A stretch of DNA of 64,000 nucleotides from Lactifluus volemus (taxonomy: Eukaryota > Basidiomycota > Agaricomycetes > Russulales > Russulaceae), in contig WTXI01000005.1 of NCBI GenBank assembly GCA_022376515.1, forward strand, positions 124,001-188,000, given 5' to 3'. Position 1 is the first letter of the stretch. Each line of letters opens with the position of its first letter. A program made the position numbers and the translations under genes. This document shows positions 1 to 12,679 of the stretch, piece by piece. Under the pieces are notes generated by a model. The model did no database searches. It saw only the letters and a program-made list of their open reading frames with translations, and had not been told where the DNA came from.

Positions 1-717
1 TGAGAGAGCACACATATCACAAGCAAATGGGCGTTGGGGAGAAGCAGGATACTGCATCTGATCAATGCCCTGCACAACCATCTGGGGACTCTTCGACTCG
101 TGCGATCCGTAGGAATGGCTTGACGAAGAGGAATAGCCTTGTTGAGGAACAGACAACGACCGGTTGTGGTTATACCCTGATCTTGGGTCCAACGGCGTTA
201 TACCGCTCTGGGATGAATATGGCACAGATGGAGGGGAAACGCTATGAGAGTGTTGACTGTTGGAGGTTGGAGACGGGTAGGGTGAGTGCCTCGTCGCTGA
301 ATGGTAATTGTGCTGAGATGACACTCCAGAAGTTTGAGCAGACGTAGCGGCATAAGGGTAAGTGGAAGGATATGGAGAAGGCGTCACTGTCGGAGACACG
401 GGCGGCGATCCCTGTCCTGGGGGGTAGTAGCTCCCATTGGAAGGGGAGTAAGGCACGCGTTGGCCTGACCTACTACTCCACTGCGGTAGAGGGTAGTTAG
501 TGTTGGATTGCTCCGTGGCAGTGTGGCGCGCGTTGTTGAGATTCATGATGTGGGATCGGAGGATAGTGAGAGACGAGGCGTGATAAGTTAAATCCCATCT
601 CCTTTCACTGCCTTCATAAGGCTTTGGCGAGGCGCCAAAAAAGTCCAGGAACGCCGCCGAACCAGAGGGGATGAATTGCCGGGTAGCGGCATCGTTGAGC
701 TGCGGACTCTGGGCCAT
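1..717 (-). CDS. C2H2 zinc-finger transcription factor, N-terminal part (cut by window edge)
   Basis: On the minus strand an open frame starts at the ATG at 715-717, just after an in-frame TGA about 30 bases upstream, and runs uninterrupted for 239 codons off the left edge. The protein starts MAQSPQLNDAATRQFIPSG and is then rich in Ser, Pro, Tyr, Gln and His, typical of the disordered activation region of fungal transcription factors. The last residues in the window, RPFACDMCALS, match the start of a C2H2 finger (F-x-C-x2-C). The zinc fingers and the C-terminus lie outside the window. A later in-frame Met at 544-546 is an alternative start. A nuclear DNA-binding regulator is inferred; the target genes cannot be told. 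Confidence 0.7.
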   Translation of the reverse strand, partial: MAQSPQLNDAATRQFIPSGSAAFLDFFGASPKPYEGSERRWDLTYHASSLTILRSHIMNLNNARHTATEQSNTNYPLPQWSSRSGQRVPYSPSNGSYYPPGQGSPPVSPTVTPSPYPSTYPYAATSAQTSGVSSQHNYHSATRHSPYPSPTSNSQHSHSVSPPSVPYSSQSGITPLDPRSGYNHNRSLSVPQQGYSSSSSHSYGSHESKSPQMVVQGIDQMQYPASPQRPFACDMCALS

Positions 718-2452
718 ATCCCAGGTCAAAACGTCCAATAGATGTCACGATGAGGGAGACAAATTAAGTTAGCTCCTACGTGCAAGGAACGTTTGCCGAT
801 AACATGGCTGAACCCTTCCGTCCCGGATTGTTCTGCCAGCGTTCGTGCCGTCGTTAATTTACACCAGTAATTTACAGCGCTGGTATCTATCTATCGGTTA
901 TGGTGGCGCTAGTATCAAGCAAGCAGCCGTTACCAGACAGGCCCCATTCAGGACCTTTAGTCTTCAAGCTCGTAGATGGTTTACTCAAGGGATTCCTGAG
1001 ACAATGATTGAATTTGACGCCTATTGGAAAAAAAAAAGAGACTTGTCTGCGTTTAGCTTGATTGGTCACATCGGGCTGCGCCGACATGCCTGCTCGTCTC
1101 TTGCGATATCGCAATATCGGTTCTCGATTTCCCGCAACAAATATAACATTCAGGGACACCAGGGACCCATTTACGAACATGGCTGTGTAGACCCGACTTT
1201 CTGTCACCAATCTGTCGATGGTGACGGCAGCTTTTTGGTGGTACACTTCTCCCCTCTCTCCCCTTCTAATTATACGTTTGAGGGGCTCGAGGCTTTGCAC
1301 AGCATAGTAATATCACCCATCAGAGTCCATCGGGGGGTCCCGCAACGGGCAATTATCTCGTCAAGGATAAAGTATCATCTTCCGAGTATTGTCCAAAGGT
1401 TTCCTGTTAATGGTAATTCTCCTGCGCCAATCCATCTCAGCGTGGTGACCTAAACACGTGGTATCAAATCAATCAGATGTGGGACCTGGGCACCCAAAAC
1501 CAAATCCCTTAAGAATGGGTTTTTTCGGCTGCACTTTGGCTTCCGAGCGCCTCGAAGACCAATTAACCACCTTGCCATGTCCTCCGCGCCCCGTTTGATC
1601 TAATCCGATCTTCTTGGTGTCATAGTTACTCGGCGCCGAATGGGGTGCCCATCTATAACAGCCCTGGGAAAAGAGGCCTTTCCGTTTGCTCCCGGATAGA
1701 CTCCAAGCCAGTACAGTGAACTCAAAAGTTGAATGATCACATGCGACACAGAGACCCCAGGGGTTTGAATTGTAGACAGCTACATTTAGTAGGTCACGTT
1801 GGGGACTCGGAATCAAATAAGCTGATTTGGCGACATTAAGTGGATCAGTAAGCGGAAAAAGCGGAAGCCTTCTCAGACGTCCATCATTGCTTAGTTCCAA
1901 CTTAAATTCCCAGGTGGGAAATTTCTCGAGATGGAGTGAAATCGGCAGCGAGCGGAGCTTTGTGGCATTTGTGGCTAAATCGTGCTCTTTAGATTGAAAG
2001 GAGAGTTCCGTAACATTAGTTGCATTCGCAACCAGGGCTAATGAGCGGCCTCTTTCAATTCTAAAAACGGGGCAAGTCGTAGTGACAGATGGACCTGTCA
2101 AACGTAGCTATGAACGGATCCGCTCTTTTGAAACAAATGCTGTTGATTAAGGGACGAGAGGCCTCAAAATTCGAGGGAGGCCTCAAGGCATAACTCGGAC
2201 ATGAGCGTCTTTTTTAGTTTAGTTTTGCACCCCGAACGATCGGAAGGATAAGTTGAAATGTTTGAAGGGTGTGATGGAAGGGCTGAGAGACGAGTTGAGT
2301 AATGACATACAGTAGGGACGAGGACTCGGAAGAGAATTTAGTGCCGCGGAGAACAAAGTGATCGTACTTCAATAGGGAAAGCGTGGCCTTCCAAGAACAC
2401 CCGAACGAATCGCTTCTAAACCTTTCGATGACATAACTATTATCTCAACCAC
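718..2452. other. Intergenic, no convincing gene
   Basis: This is the shared upstream region of the divergent zinc-finger gene (minus) and ligase gene (plus). A 210-codon open frame on the minus strand (1469-2101) and a 202-codon GTG-initiated frame on the plus strand (845-1453) are present. Neither shows a recognisable motif, splice structure or fungal codon bias, so I do not call them genes. The stretch before 2453 is A/T-richer and suits a promoter. Confidence 0.5.
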
Positions 2453-5400
2453 ATGTCTAAGCGTAGCAACAACAACAACGCTAGCAGTAGCCCCAAAAAC
2501 AAGAAGGCTCGCCACCCACAGAGACCATCTGATCAACCCAGCATCGACTCGTTCTTTAAATCTCCTCCCGCCGCGGAATCACTTTATTCCAATTTACCGA
2601 CATCATCTTCATCGCAATCCAGGCCTCCACAACCATCATCATCGACTCGGATCTCGCACAGGGCAACGCCCGTAACGTCAACGATCATCGATGTAGATCT
2701 CACATCTGACTCGGAAGATATTCATCAGACTGCTTCTCGGGCGGCCATTGCTTCCACTTCCACTGTCCCGCCACCTCAATATCCTAACCTCTCCGTAGAC
2801 CTTGCCAGCTTTGTCATCGATACTTGTCCCTGGCCGACCACTGGCAGCGCGGGGCTCCTTATTCTTTCCTGGTTCATGCCTTGTGTGCTTTATCCGCAAC
2901 GCGCTCACGCGTTGCCATCCTGAACATCCTCGCCAATGCTCTTCGGCTCATTACACGTTACCATCCGCCTTCAATTCTGCCGTCTCTTTATTTACTGTCC
3001 AATTCTTTGGCGCCGCCATATATGCCAATTGAGCTTGGTCTAGGCCCATCCCTCATCTCTAAAGCAATTCAACATGTATCTGGTATCACCCCTGCGGCTC
3101 TTAAACGACTCTATAATCAAACGGGCGACCCTGGAGACGTCGCTTTTCTAGCCAAGTGTCGTGTCCGCACCTTGGTTCCTCATGCAACCCTCTCCATTTC
3201 GGGCGTATATGACATGCTCCTGAAGATTGCCGATATTAAGGGGAAAGGGGCTGTCGGTCGGAAGCAGACACTGGTAGAAAAGCTACTCGTTGCAACGAAG
3301 GGGGAGGAGACTAGGTACCTTGTTCGGACCCTCTCACAGCACATCCGTGTTGGGGCTGTGAGAACAACGATATTGACTGCTCTCGCCCGGGCCCTCGTCT
3401 TGACGCCTCCAGCGACAGTGATCAGTTCAGGTTCTTCATATACTGCTTCCACCGAGCTCATCGCACACGCGCAAGTCAATTGGGCTCCTGAGACGTCTTC
3501 TAAAAAGAAAGAAGAACAGTCTCGAAAACACTGCTACTGGAAAAATTTGCCTCGGCGGAAGCTCTTCTGAGGAAAGTGTTCGTGCAGCACCCTAACTATG
3601 ACCATATCATTTCCGCGATCCTAGAGGTAGGGCTTGATGGACTGAGGAAAAGGTCCCCCTCACAGTCGGTAAGTGGACAAGTTCACACCCGGACAGGTCC
3701 CGCATGACGGCGAGCCCTACAGGGATCCCTCTCCAACCTACTCTGGGATCTCCCATGCGATCCTTGGGCGATGTATATGAGCGTGTGGGCGGTCTGGCAT
3801 TTACGGCAGAATTCAAATACGATGGTCAGCGGGTCCAAATACATGCCAAGAAGAGCGAGACGGGTAAACTTTCTGTCAGCCTGTTTTCCAGGCATCTGGA
3901 GGACATGACCGAAAAGGTTGTCCTCTATACCTCCGATTTTCCCGCACTGCGCCAGCTGATAGGTTGTGGCAGTACCCTGACGTCGTGTACATGGTCCAGT
4001 CCTTCTTCGCCAACTCCCAGGACATATCTTCTTTTATCGTTGATGCCGAGATTGTTGCGATCGACGCTAGCAATGACTCGCTCAAATCTTTTCAAGAACT
4101 CTCCAACAGGGCCCGGAAGGACGTAAAGCTTCATGAGATCAAGGTTGATGTATGCATTTACGCCTTTGATTTGATGTACCTAAATGGACAGGTAAGCGCC
4201 CTTGTGTCCATACATTCGATATTTACATCAAACACAAATTTTGGTTATTCTTGGCAAGTCATTGCTCCAAGAGTCCTTTCGTAGCAGGAGAAAGCTTCTC
4301 CGCGCTCACTTTCCGGCGGCACAGACGGACAAACTCGGTTCTGCTAAATTTGATCACGTTGAAAGTTGCGAGAGTGAGGAGGGCCGGAAAGCGATTGAGG
4401 AATTTTGGCATCGGGCGGTCGATAGTCGCTGTGAAGGTCTGATGATCAAAGTGAGTGGGACGTGTTTCGGATCCCATCCCCCCTTTTTTTCTCGCCCGAC
4501 TCATTAGAACACATCTATCGATAGCTTCTAGACCACGGCGAAGTTCTGGAAGCCACGGGGCCGAGGAAGGACACCTCCCGGAAACAGCCATTGCCCGCAA
4601 CATATGAACCTGGTAAGGCTTTGCAAATACTTGTCTGGGGTATTCGAATCGATGATAATCACTTTTTCATCAGACAAAAGAACATCAACTTGGCTGAAGC
4701 TCAAGAAGGACTACGTTAATGGCCTGGGCGACACCCTTGACGTTGTCCCCATCGGAGCTTGGCACGGAAATGGGCGAAAGGCGCAATGGTGGAGCCCGGT
4801 CCTTCTCGCTGTCCGTGACACCCGTACGGATAGCCTCGTGGCGACATGTAAATGCATGTCGGGTGAGCCCGCGGTACTTCGTCACGTCGTGCCTACACAA
4901 AGAATTAATGGTCACAATAGGGTTCTCTGATAGCTTCTACAAGGTACGACGTTCCTCTGCGGCTTCTCTCCCGATGCCGACCCAATGAACTGGACTGGAC
5001 TCATGCCCTGGCAGTCGATGAAAGATACGTACTCGGAAAGCTCCGAAAATTGCTCGAAACGACCTCTGTGGGGAGAAGTACAAGTCGGAGGCAGGTCGAA
5101 ATGAATTTTTTTTTTGTTTTTGAACAGCTTGAGATGTGATGTTTTTATTAGGCTATACACCGAGCGTGTACTTCCGGCCGCACCAAGTGTGGGAAATACG
5201 AGGCGCTGAGTGAGTCACTCTCACACCAATTTCAACAGATTTCCCGACCATCTCGGACAGTGTCACACTCAGTCCCGTCTCAGTTGCCGCCAAGGGACTC
5301 GTTTCAGATGACAAAGGCCTTAGTCTCCGATTTCCACGCTTCATCAGAGTGCGTGAGGACAAGTCCGTGGAACAAGCAAGCTCTACGGACTTTTTGGCAG

Positions 5401-5519
5401 GTATGTATCGAGAACAGCAAGGACGTGGCAAGGACGGTGGAGACGCTGACGATGGTCAACTTCTCGATCCTGCGCTCTCCGACACTGTACCGGAGGAGAG
5501 CGACGACTTTGTTGAGTGA
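2453..5519 (+). CDS. CDC9: ATP-dependent DNA ligase I (with apparent 1-nt frameshifts)
   Basis: Replicative DNA ligase, which seals Okazaki fragments and excision-repair nicks in the nucleus. A PIP box (Q-P-S-I-D-S-F-F) near residue 30 would bind PCNA. The N-terminal DNA-binding domain follows, then nucleotidyltransferase motif I EFKYDGQR with its catalytic Lys, motif [13 protein letters not shown], motif IV EGLMIK, motif [10 protein letters not shown] and the OB-fold motif [15 protein letters not shown]. Exons that fit: 2453-3668, 3723-3916, 3973-4191, 4259-4450, 4525-4612, 4674-4862, 4921-4943, 5015-5090, 5152-5209, 5261-5519. Exon 1 changes frame three times, near 2851-2854 (G run), 3525-3528 (A run) and 3648-3651 (A run). 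Each is repaired by one extra base, after which the exon ends in the phase its splice site needs. The intron at 5091-5151 appears to be GC-AG. Identity is certain; whether this copy is functional is not. Confidence 0.95.
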
Positions 5520-7966
5520 ATATCAGGCGAGTTTGCAGCCTATCTTATCAGGCTTCTCGTAAGGCCTGGTCCCCTTCCCTTATCGGTCGAACGGGACACG
5601 TAGAGACCCATCAAGTTAGTAAGGCTCACCCACAGCTTTGTTTCCACTTTACCATACGCGGTCTCCACGCTTTGTCACACCTGAGGCAAAAGGGGGGGGG
5701 ACGGGAAATGTATTTGATAAATAAATAAAAAATTTGGCCTTTTTAAAAAACAGTAATGTGCATGCCTGGTTATGCGTGAAAGAGCAGGGACGATGAGCGG
5801 CCTGACAAGTCCGCTGGGGGGGGGAGGGGGCTGGCTAGACCTCATGGGTCGCCTCATGTCGGACGGTCTTCTTCGACATCATCGGTCCGTAGGTGCTAGC
5901 CCTCTTTCCGCTCCAACCTCTCCTCATCGATGCGCGGACTGAGCTACCTGGCACCCCCTGTCCTCAAGACGGACCGAAAATGGGTCTCGGCAAAGTAAGC
6001 GCGCATGCGCGCCTAGGGAGCTGAGGCCCAGAACCGCCGGGTTATGGAATGTAGACCGCCCGGGGCGCTAACCCGAAAAGATCCGATATGTGTGTAGTAG
6101 GCACGAGGGCTGGGGTGAGGGGGGATGGGGGGGTTTGGAAAAGAAAGAACAAAGGGATGCACTTTTGTGGGAGGACGCCGGGCGGGATGTCCGCGGGGCC
6201 GAAGTAGTGAGAAAGAGTACCCAAAAAAACGCCCCTGTCAACCCGAAATGATCTGGACCGCGAACGACAATGACGTTGTAAAAAAAAAAATGTTATTTGT
6301 GGGATTTAAAAAAAATCAGGGGGGGAGGGGAGGGGGTTGGGGGGTAAAAAAAAATGAAACCCCCCAAATTTTTTTTTTTTTGCGGGTGAAGGAAGCGTCA
6401 AGTTGAAACCCAAAAGACTGGCGCTTGTCAAAGAGGTGCGTATAGTGCGTTGCACAAAAAAAACTGGACTCGTTGGCGCTCCTCGGACCGCATCGTGCGT
6501 GCGTGCGTGTCGCGAGCGGTGAGCGAGGGGAAAAGGATATTAAGTGTAGAACAACGGGGAACTCCGGGAGAAACAACAACAACAACAACAACAGGAGGGA
6601 GAGTAAAGCCCGAGCTCGAACGTGGACTCGCTGCCCAGTCTCGGGATTCAACCCTATGTGACTCTTTGCCAATCCCGTGCCTTGCGCATTGCGCTGCTGC
6701 GCGGTACAACTCCTGTATTTTGGGTCTGTGTGACGTCGCGGCCCCCAAGCTCCTAACTTGACAGAAGAAACGTGGTGTGTGGTGTTTTGCGTCATCCTAC
6801 GACTGCGGTGTTGGACATGCGCCACACGCGCATTCAGAGTGTCGGCTTTGTGCTGTGCCCAGCAGCTCCGACCTTTCTCCCTCCACCTCCCCGAGGGTGC
6901 AGATCGTTCACTGGCACACGCACCTGTCATGTTCGGACGTTCCCGTTGCAACAACGGAGGCATCCCAATGACAACACGCGGCCACCTCGATGTAATCATA
7001 GCATGAGATTGAATCCATTCAAAAACACTGCCTCCGGAAATCAAAGTCATCTTGTTTGTTTAATGTGGTACGGCTCTGCTGTGGTGGGGGGTGTGTGCGT
7101 GCTGCAACAGTGGTAAACTGAGCCCTCGCTTAACGCGTCGATTTTTTTGTAACGGCCCTGATCGATTATCGTGGGTCGGTATCGGCGACGGAATGACTGA
7201 CACATAAGTCGGAATATCCATTGTTTGGGCAACCTGGTTGTCCAGAGGCATCATCATCGACAATTGGGGGGAGTGTAGCAAAAAAATAAATAATGCTGAG
7301 ATGGATTTATGATGTATTTCATCTATATGACAAATTTCGTATATATATTTGATCGCTGACAGATCGGTCACCCTCTTCAGGTCCGACCTTAAACCATCCG
7401 AGACTGTGTCAGCCTTGCAGCATCCACGCCTGAAGCACAGTTCCAGATGGTTTCTGAAACAGTTCTAAACACCCCCAGTATTATAGGGTCATACGGCAAG
7501 GGTAGTAGGGCTACTCAATTTACCAAAAGATTGTCCCCCAAGTGCCTCCATTAGTTATTTTTGAGATCAATATCTCACATGGCATCTGATAATATAACAT
7601 CACATACCAGTCAAAAGTCAAAATTACGAGAAGATCACCCAGGTACTTCGTCATATTGATGGCACAATAACAACACGGAAGAGGTTGCGTGCTTCCGGCG
7701 AGGAAGTGATATGTATGCAAGGCACTCTATATGACTACGGTAGAGTACATCCCATGATTGCCCGCAGAACGCCCGGACATTACACCATCTAAATTTGATT
7801 TGACGGGTGAATAGAAATTGCATGCAGGCTAGAGTAGAGGGTCACCGTCAAGCATAGCATGTCGATCTTGCTCGGCCATCACTGAACTACCAGGGACATG
7901 TCACCAGATCCTGTGACCGTCTGTGAGAGCAAAGCAGATGATGTCCTTATAGACAGTAAACAGACT
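5520..7966. other. Intergenic region with low-complexity tracts, no gene seen
   Basis: It lies between the converging 3' ends of the ligase gene and the minus-strand gene ending at 7967. It holds G-rich runs (about 5690-5830, 6110-6140, 6320-6345), A and T runs, a GCGT-type run near 6498-6510 and an AAC microsatellite at about 6572-6592. A 244-codon minus-strand frame (6316-7050) runs through these simple repeats and is a compositional artefact. Confidence 0.6.
6572..6592 (+). repeat. AAC trinucleotide microsatellite
   Basis: About seven uninterrupted AAC units sit inside a noncoding, low-complexity stretch. It is likely length-variable between strains and has no evident function. Confidence 0.8.
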
Positions 7967-9569
7967 CTACCGCCAGGTAGCAATCAGTCCAAGCAGGAGT
8001 TTTTGTAAGGCGCTGGATTGTTGGTCCTGTAGACCCCCAAATGCTTCTTCAACAGCCTCTGCCACGCGACCGGTTTGCAACATTTCCATCCAGTCCCGGC
8101 TCTTGCTCTCGGGTGACGCCTGATGTTGTAGAAGACCGTAGGTGACCAGGAGATCGTACTTGATAGTGTTTGAAAGCGCATCCGCGTCACCCTTCATAGT
8201 TAGGAGGTGTAAAAGCTCCGATGCCGGAGGAAGAACGTGTTGGATTTGATTTGATAATGGCACGATCACGGGCTTTGCTTCGGATGTCGTGAACGCGTTC
8301 GAGTCTTGATCGAAGGCGCGTTTGCGTCCGGTAATAGGACGCGGCTGCGCTCGGTGTCTGCTCCGGCCCTTTGACGAGTAGTTTTCAACGCGTGTACGAG
8401 TTAGGTACCGTTGGCACAAGGCCACCTTGAATTTGCAAAGTGTCGAGGTGGAAGACATTCCCGAAAGTAGTTCACGCATTTCCAATGTGCTCGGAGGCAG
8501 ACGTGGAATGAGCAAATTCATAAAAAGCGGGAGATCGAAAAGGTTGGTCGAAGTGAGGTTGATGAGCTGAAAAATGACTTTTAGACTAGGCATGTAGCGA
8601 ATTTTTTTTTGTGGCACAGACGAGGTTGAGTAATTTGCTTCCCATAGAACGCCTCGATTCATCCTGTTGCTTGAAGCAATGGAAGACGATTTCCAGAGGG
8701 TCATTTGCGTCCCATTTGGACCCCGTTTCGCTCCTGGTGGGTGGTATTTGCGCTAACAAGAGGGGTGAGTAACGAGCTTTTTGCGTGGACCAAGTCAGTG
8801 ATATTCTCAGTACCCAACATAAAGACAGTCACCTTGTCGAGAAGCTTCAGTCAAAGATTCATCCTTCTCAAACAGAACCAGAAGCCAATCGAGAACCGGC
8901 CATGCATTTTCGCCAACGACCAAAGGAGGTTCCTCGACCGTAGTAGTCTCGCCACGTCGGCGCTTTCGAGGACTTCCAGGTACAGGAGAGGCGCTCTCAG
9001 ACAGAGATTTAATAAAGCTGAGCTTCAGGATGTTCCAGCAATTCTTGCAATTTCCGAACCGTAGTGCTTCTGACGCGACGAAGGAGTCGACATCCGACGG
9101 CAACTCAGAGTCTGTCACAGAAGCAGTAGCACCATCACTTGGATCAGGATAGGCAGGCAGGGCGCGGAGCAAGGCTACGGGTGAATTCACATCCGCGAGG
9201 ACACGGAGCGTGCGCTTTGCGAGATCTGAGGCGGCTGGAGAGGGTAACAAAGTAGAGTATGCATGGCGGGACGAGAGCTTTGAGGGGGACTCTTGAGGGA
9301 CTTTGTGGTTGTTGTTCCTCGTCGGCTAGACGAAGGTGGGTAAAGAGCAATATAAAGCAATTGACGAACGTGTGACCTGAGAATGGACAAGAGGTGAGAT
9401 GAGCGGGTAAGGTATCGTATAGGACACTTTACTTGGACGGATAGTCGGTCGGTGAACAGAGTTGCTCGAGCATTGTAATGCCCGACTCGTATTGACCCTC
9501 CTCGAAAGCACTGTCAACAAGAGCAGCCTGTCTGGTTGTTAATTCTCTTTCTCTCGTGTCGGGAGACAT
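7967..9569 (-). CDS. Hypothetical protein, alpha-helical, three exons
   Basis: I do not recognise the family. The proposed start is the Met of MSPDTRERELTTRQAALVD at 9567-9569. Exons 9433-9569, 8833-9376 and 7967-8733 have good GT-AG borders (introns 9377-9432 and 8734-8832). The product is Leu-rich and helical, with a Lys/Arg patch (PRKRRR) that could be a nuclear signal. Exon 2 needs one extra base in the run at 9283-9287 (C run on the coding strand) to stay open and to end in the right phase. In exon 3 two frames are open over about 100 bases (8605-8705), and the second reads NDPLEIVFHCFKQQDES, so the true frame there is uncertain. Gene reality is likely; the exact protein is not. Confidence 0.55.
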
Positions 9570-9799
9570 CGTATGTCCGAGTCGGGTCTTTTTTTTTTTT
9601 TTGTGGGGGTACACAAAGGACTTGGTCAACAAGGAGTAACCCAAACACTGTGACGCCACATCCGTGTTCGGGTCATGTTCGGGCACTCTCGACCTTTCTT
9701 TTCTATCACGGCAAGACGAAGCGGAAATTGAGACGCTCTATGCGACGGATCGTTCGTCGAATGAGCTCCCCCCTCTTGTTTCACAACCGTCAATATACG

Positions 9800-10313
9800 A
9801 TGGCTACAGCTGGTGGCTCAGCTGTCGAGAAACCCATAGAACGGGCTATTCGTGACAAGGTATCAGCGTTGCGTTGCTCCACTACTCCCAACCCAGCCCC
9901 TGATCCGCTCGCCGTCTCAGCTCAGTAGCCTTCTCCAACCGTCGATTCTGACGATCACAAATGATTCGTGGCAACACAGGCACCACGCTGCTATGCGCGA
10001 ACAGAACGGGGGCAATGGGGAATCTCGTAAGTTCCCCGATGGAGACCGCCTGCGTTGGCCTCATGTGTTGGCCTAGATTTCTCTATACAAGTCGTTTCGG
10101 AAGCGTTTGTGGGCAAGGTGAGATTCTAATTTGCATACAGTACTATGTCTCATGTCCGACGTTATCGGCAAGCCCACCATGCAGCGTCACCGAATGATCT
10201 ACGCTGCGCTGTCGGAAGAGCTAAAAGATGGATTACATGCACTGTGCTTGAATACCAAAACGCGGGCAGAAATCCTCGAGGTAGAGGCGCATACGCCTCA
10301 AGGCACTCATTGA
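9800..10313 (+). CDS. BOL1: BolA-like protein (Bol1 type)
   Basis: Small Fe-S cluster maturation factor that partners with monothiol glutaredoxin, probably mitochondrial. Four exons (9800-9859, 9921-10026, 10077-10117, 10173-10313) give a 115-residue protein, the usual BolA size. Visible signatures are KPIERAIRDK at the N-terminus, the loop WQHRHHAAMREQ with candidate ligand histidines, SHFSIQVVSEAF, and MQRHRMIYAALSEEL, the conserved C-terminal helix. The spacing with an N-D-S-x-x-H loop resembles BolA1 rather than BolA2. All introns have GT-AG borders and phases agree. The last dozen residues are longer than in many homologues. It lies head-to-head with the 7967-9569 gene, with about 230 bp between the start codons. 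Confidence 0.88.
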
Positions 10314-11578
10314 CGGTTTGTTGTACGCTTGCCTTGCTTATTTGTTTACCGTTTACCCTTCCCCAGGGAAGTATTTTGATTCATCTGACGTGGATGATTA
10401 GGATGTTCTTCTCCTTTATCTCGAAAGAAATAGTTTGTTTATGAAGCCGTGCCTTGGGCTAGATGAACGACGAGACTGAGCGAGTAATGACCGTACCCGC
10501 AAAGCAAATAATGTCAGAAGCCACGCGCAAACCGCGTCAAAGGCTGTCATCGCGGCGTGTCCATCCCGAAAAAGCGTGTGTTTTACCCGCTTCTCAGTTA
10601 CCGTTCCATTCCCCTTTGTCCTGTTGCCCCGCTCTTTGACTGTTGTTCGTGGAGCCGCGGACAGAGCCGCCATTAAAAAAGTATTTTCAATGACCATAGC
10701 GGCGGGCAGAAGTACACGCCGATCGGGGGTTCTTTACCGGTCCAGGTTCACCATTTTCCACAATTGGGAAACGATTTTCGATCTTTGAGGGTTTACGGAA
10801 GTAGAAAACGGAGCTGAATTAATGAACTTGTGTATACGTCGAAACGAAAACGAAACATCCTTACTTGTCCGTCACACACAGCCTCTTTTTTTTTTTATAT
10901 TTTGTTTTTAATATTATATTTTTTTTTATATTTTTTGCTTGGTGACCAAACAAGGTGACCGCGAAGCTTAACGACGATATCTGATGCAACAAATCGTCGC
11001 AATTGCGGCTGCGGTTATCTGTGCAACAAGCGTGGTATCGGGTCTGCTGATCCACGGCCGATCATTTACTTCATAGCCAAGTCGCGGAGAGGGGGGAATA
11101 CTGTAGCAAGTCGCGTGCTTCATGATTAGCGTCACGCCCATCTCACCTGGTAACTTCTTGTCTACAATAGTCTTCGCTTAGATTTTCACATAACGCAGAA
11201 CCGTAAACGCTCTTGTTTTGCCTCGATCTGTCTGTTGTGTTGGTCAATGATGGGGATGCCCTTCCGCGGTCCCTCTAAAAAACTCGCTCGGTCACTGGCT
11301 GCTACCCATCTCTCTGTTCCGGTTCCCCTTGATCACTTCCCCGCTATCCTGGTGACCGTGTCTAGGCAGCAGCTATCTTGCGGCTCCCCTAGAAACAGCG
11401 CTGGGTTTTCTCCTCAATAGTACTCTTTTGCTACATGCACGGCACCGCAGCGCATTTGACCTCGTAGGCTTCACTATATATTTCCATATCCAACTCCCCT
11501 TCACTCATCCCCTCATCCCCCTCTTCTCCCCTTCTCGGTAGTCGTCAATTCCCACCACCGGTCACCCCTCATCCTCGT
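10314..11578. other. Intergenic: BolA 3' region and C2H2 promoter
   Basis: No credible coding exon on either strand. A T/A-rich patch lies at about 10885-10940. A pyrimidine-rich tract at about 11480-11575 directly precedes the next start codon, as is common in fungal core promoters. Confidence 0.6.
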
Positions 11579-12679
11579 ATGATGCGTCGTACATCTGCCG
11601 AAGACGAGACACACCGCGGCGACGACCGCCCTACGCTTCCTCATATCCGGGATCTATTCGGCAGTAAGTTCCTTTTTACATTTTCACATTCTGTTTACCC
11701 TCCTCACCGACTGCGGACATCAGAGGAGTTGTCTCAACCCCTACATCCAAACGCACCGAATGCTCCCGTGCCCTACTCCCCTTCATCTCATTTCAGCCAG
11801 CTTTCACTCCCAGATGAGGCTGCTGCTGCTGCTGTTTACCGTGGTGACCCAGGGAGAGGCAGCTACACGTCCACCCATGGGCACACTCAAGCCAGCGGTC
11901 CCGGTCAGCTAGTGCGGCCGCTGACGACGCCATACCATACCCATCAGCGTGTTCAATCCGCAGCCACGCTACTCCTTCCGCGTCCAATCGTTCCGGTTAT
12001 AACCCCGACAGTTATGGGTACAATAACCCTGAACCCTCACGGATCGAGGAAGCTGGCAGGGCAGTAGTATACCCTCATGACCTCGCCTCAGGGACGGTAC
12101 AGTATTCATACCCGCCACCGCCGCCGCCACCGCACCAGGGCTACACATCCGGCCCGATCGCGCGAGTGCCACCGACCGGTTATCCATATGCGCGGTCGAT
12201 GGCTCCGTCCTACTCGGGGTCCGGTGCTGTCGTTCCCTCAGGGCTGGTCGCTCCAGAGCAACCATCTTCCACGTCTGCCAAATATGAGTGCTCATACTGC
12301 GGAAAGGTTTTACCCGCCCTAGCAGCCTCAAGGTGCGCGATTCTCTCTCTTTCTCTCTCTTCCAAATGTCAGGAATGTTAAAAACTCGTCTGCTTGCCGC
12401 TTCGCTGTTTCTAGATCCACGTTCACAGCCATACAGGCGAACGTCGTAAGTCTCCATCCAGTTTCATGCATCTGCTATCATCAATCAGTTGACAACCGGT
12501 GCTTGTTCGCAGCATTCCAGTGCACGTTTGAGGGTTGCAACCGTATGTTTAGCGTGCAGAGCAACATGCGCCGCCACGCGCGTACTCATCTTCAGTCGGG
12601 AAACGAGGTCCGCGAGAGCGAAGGCGAAGAAGAGAGCGAAGAAGGCTCCCCTCAGCCGCAGACGCCACCCCCTCGCTGA
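11579..12679 (+). CDS. C2H2 zinc-finger transcription factor, two fingers (frameshifted as sequenced)
   Basis: Nuclear DNA-binding regulator. Exons 11579-11663, 11724-12332, 12415-12445 and 12513-12679. The N-terminal 200 residues are Pro/Ser/Tyr-rich with a poly-Pro run at about 12113-12137. Two tandem C2H2 fingers follow: YECSYCGK...H-x3-H, then FQCTFEGC...MRRHARTH, after which comes a short acidic and proline-rich tail. The first finger is intact only if the T run at 12308-12311 has one more T, which restores KVFTRPSSLK. A second 1-base loss is needed somewhere between about 11840 and 12000 to join the N-terminal frame to the frame reading SGYNPDSYGYNNPEPS. With two bases restored, exon 2 ends in the phase required. 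The general fold is clear; the orthologue is not named. Confidence 0.85.

Noticed and set aside
845..1453. 202-codon plus-strand frame
   Set aside because: Starts with GTG, overlaps another frame on the opposite strand, and shows no motif, codon bias or splice signals.
2793..2850. A possible GT-AG intron in ligase exon 1 that would repair the first frame change
   Set aside because: It would remove the segment reading [17 protein letters not shown], which matches the expected region before [10 protein letters not shown] in ligase I. A one-base loss in the G run explains the data better, though RNA data could revive it.
6316..7050. 244-codon minus-strand frame
   Set aside because: Runs through microsatellites and homopolymers giving poly-Leu and poly-Lys; composition artefact.
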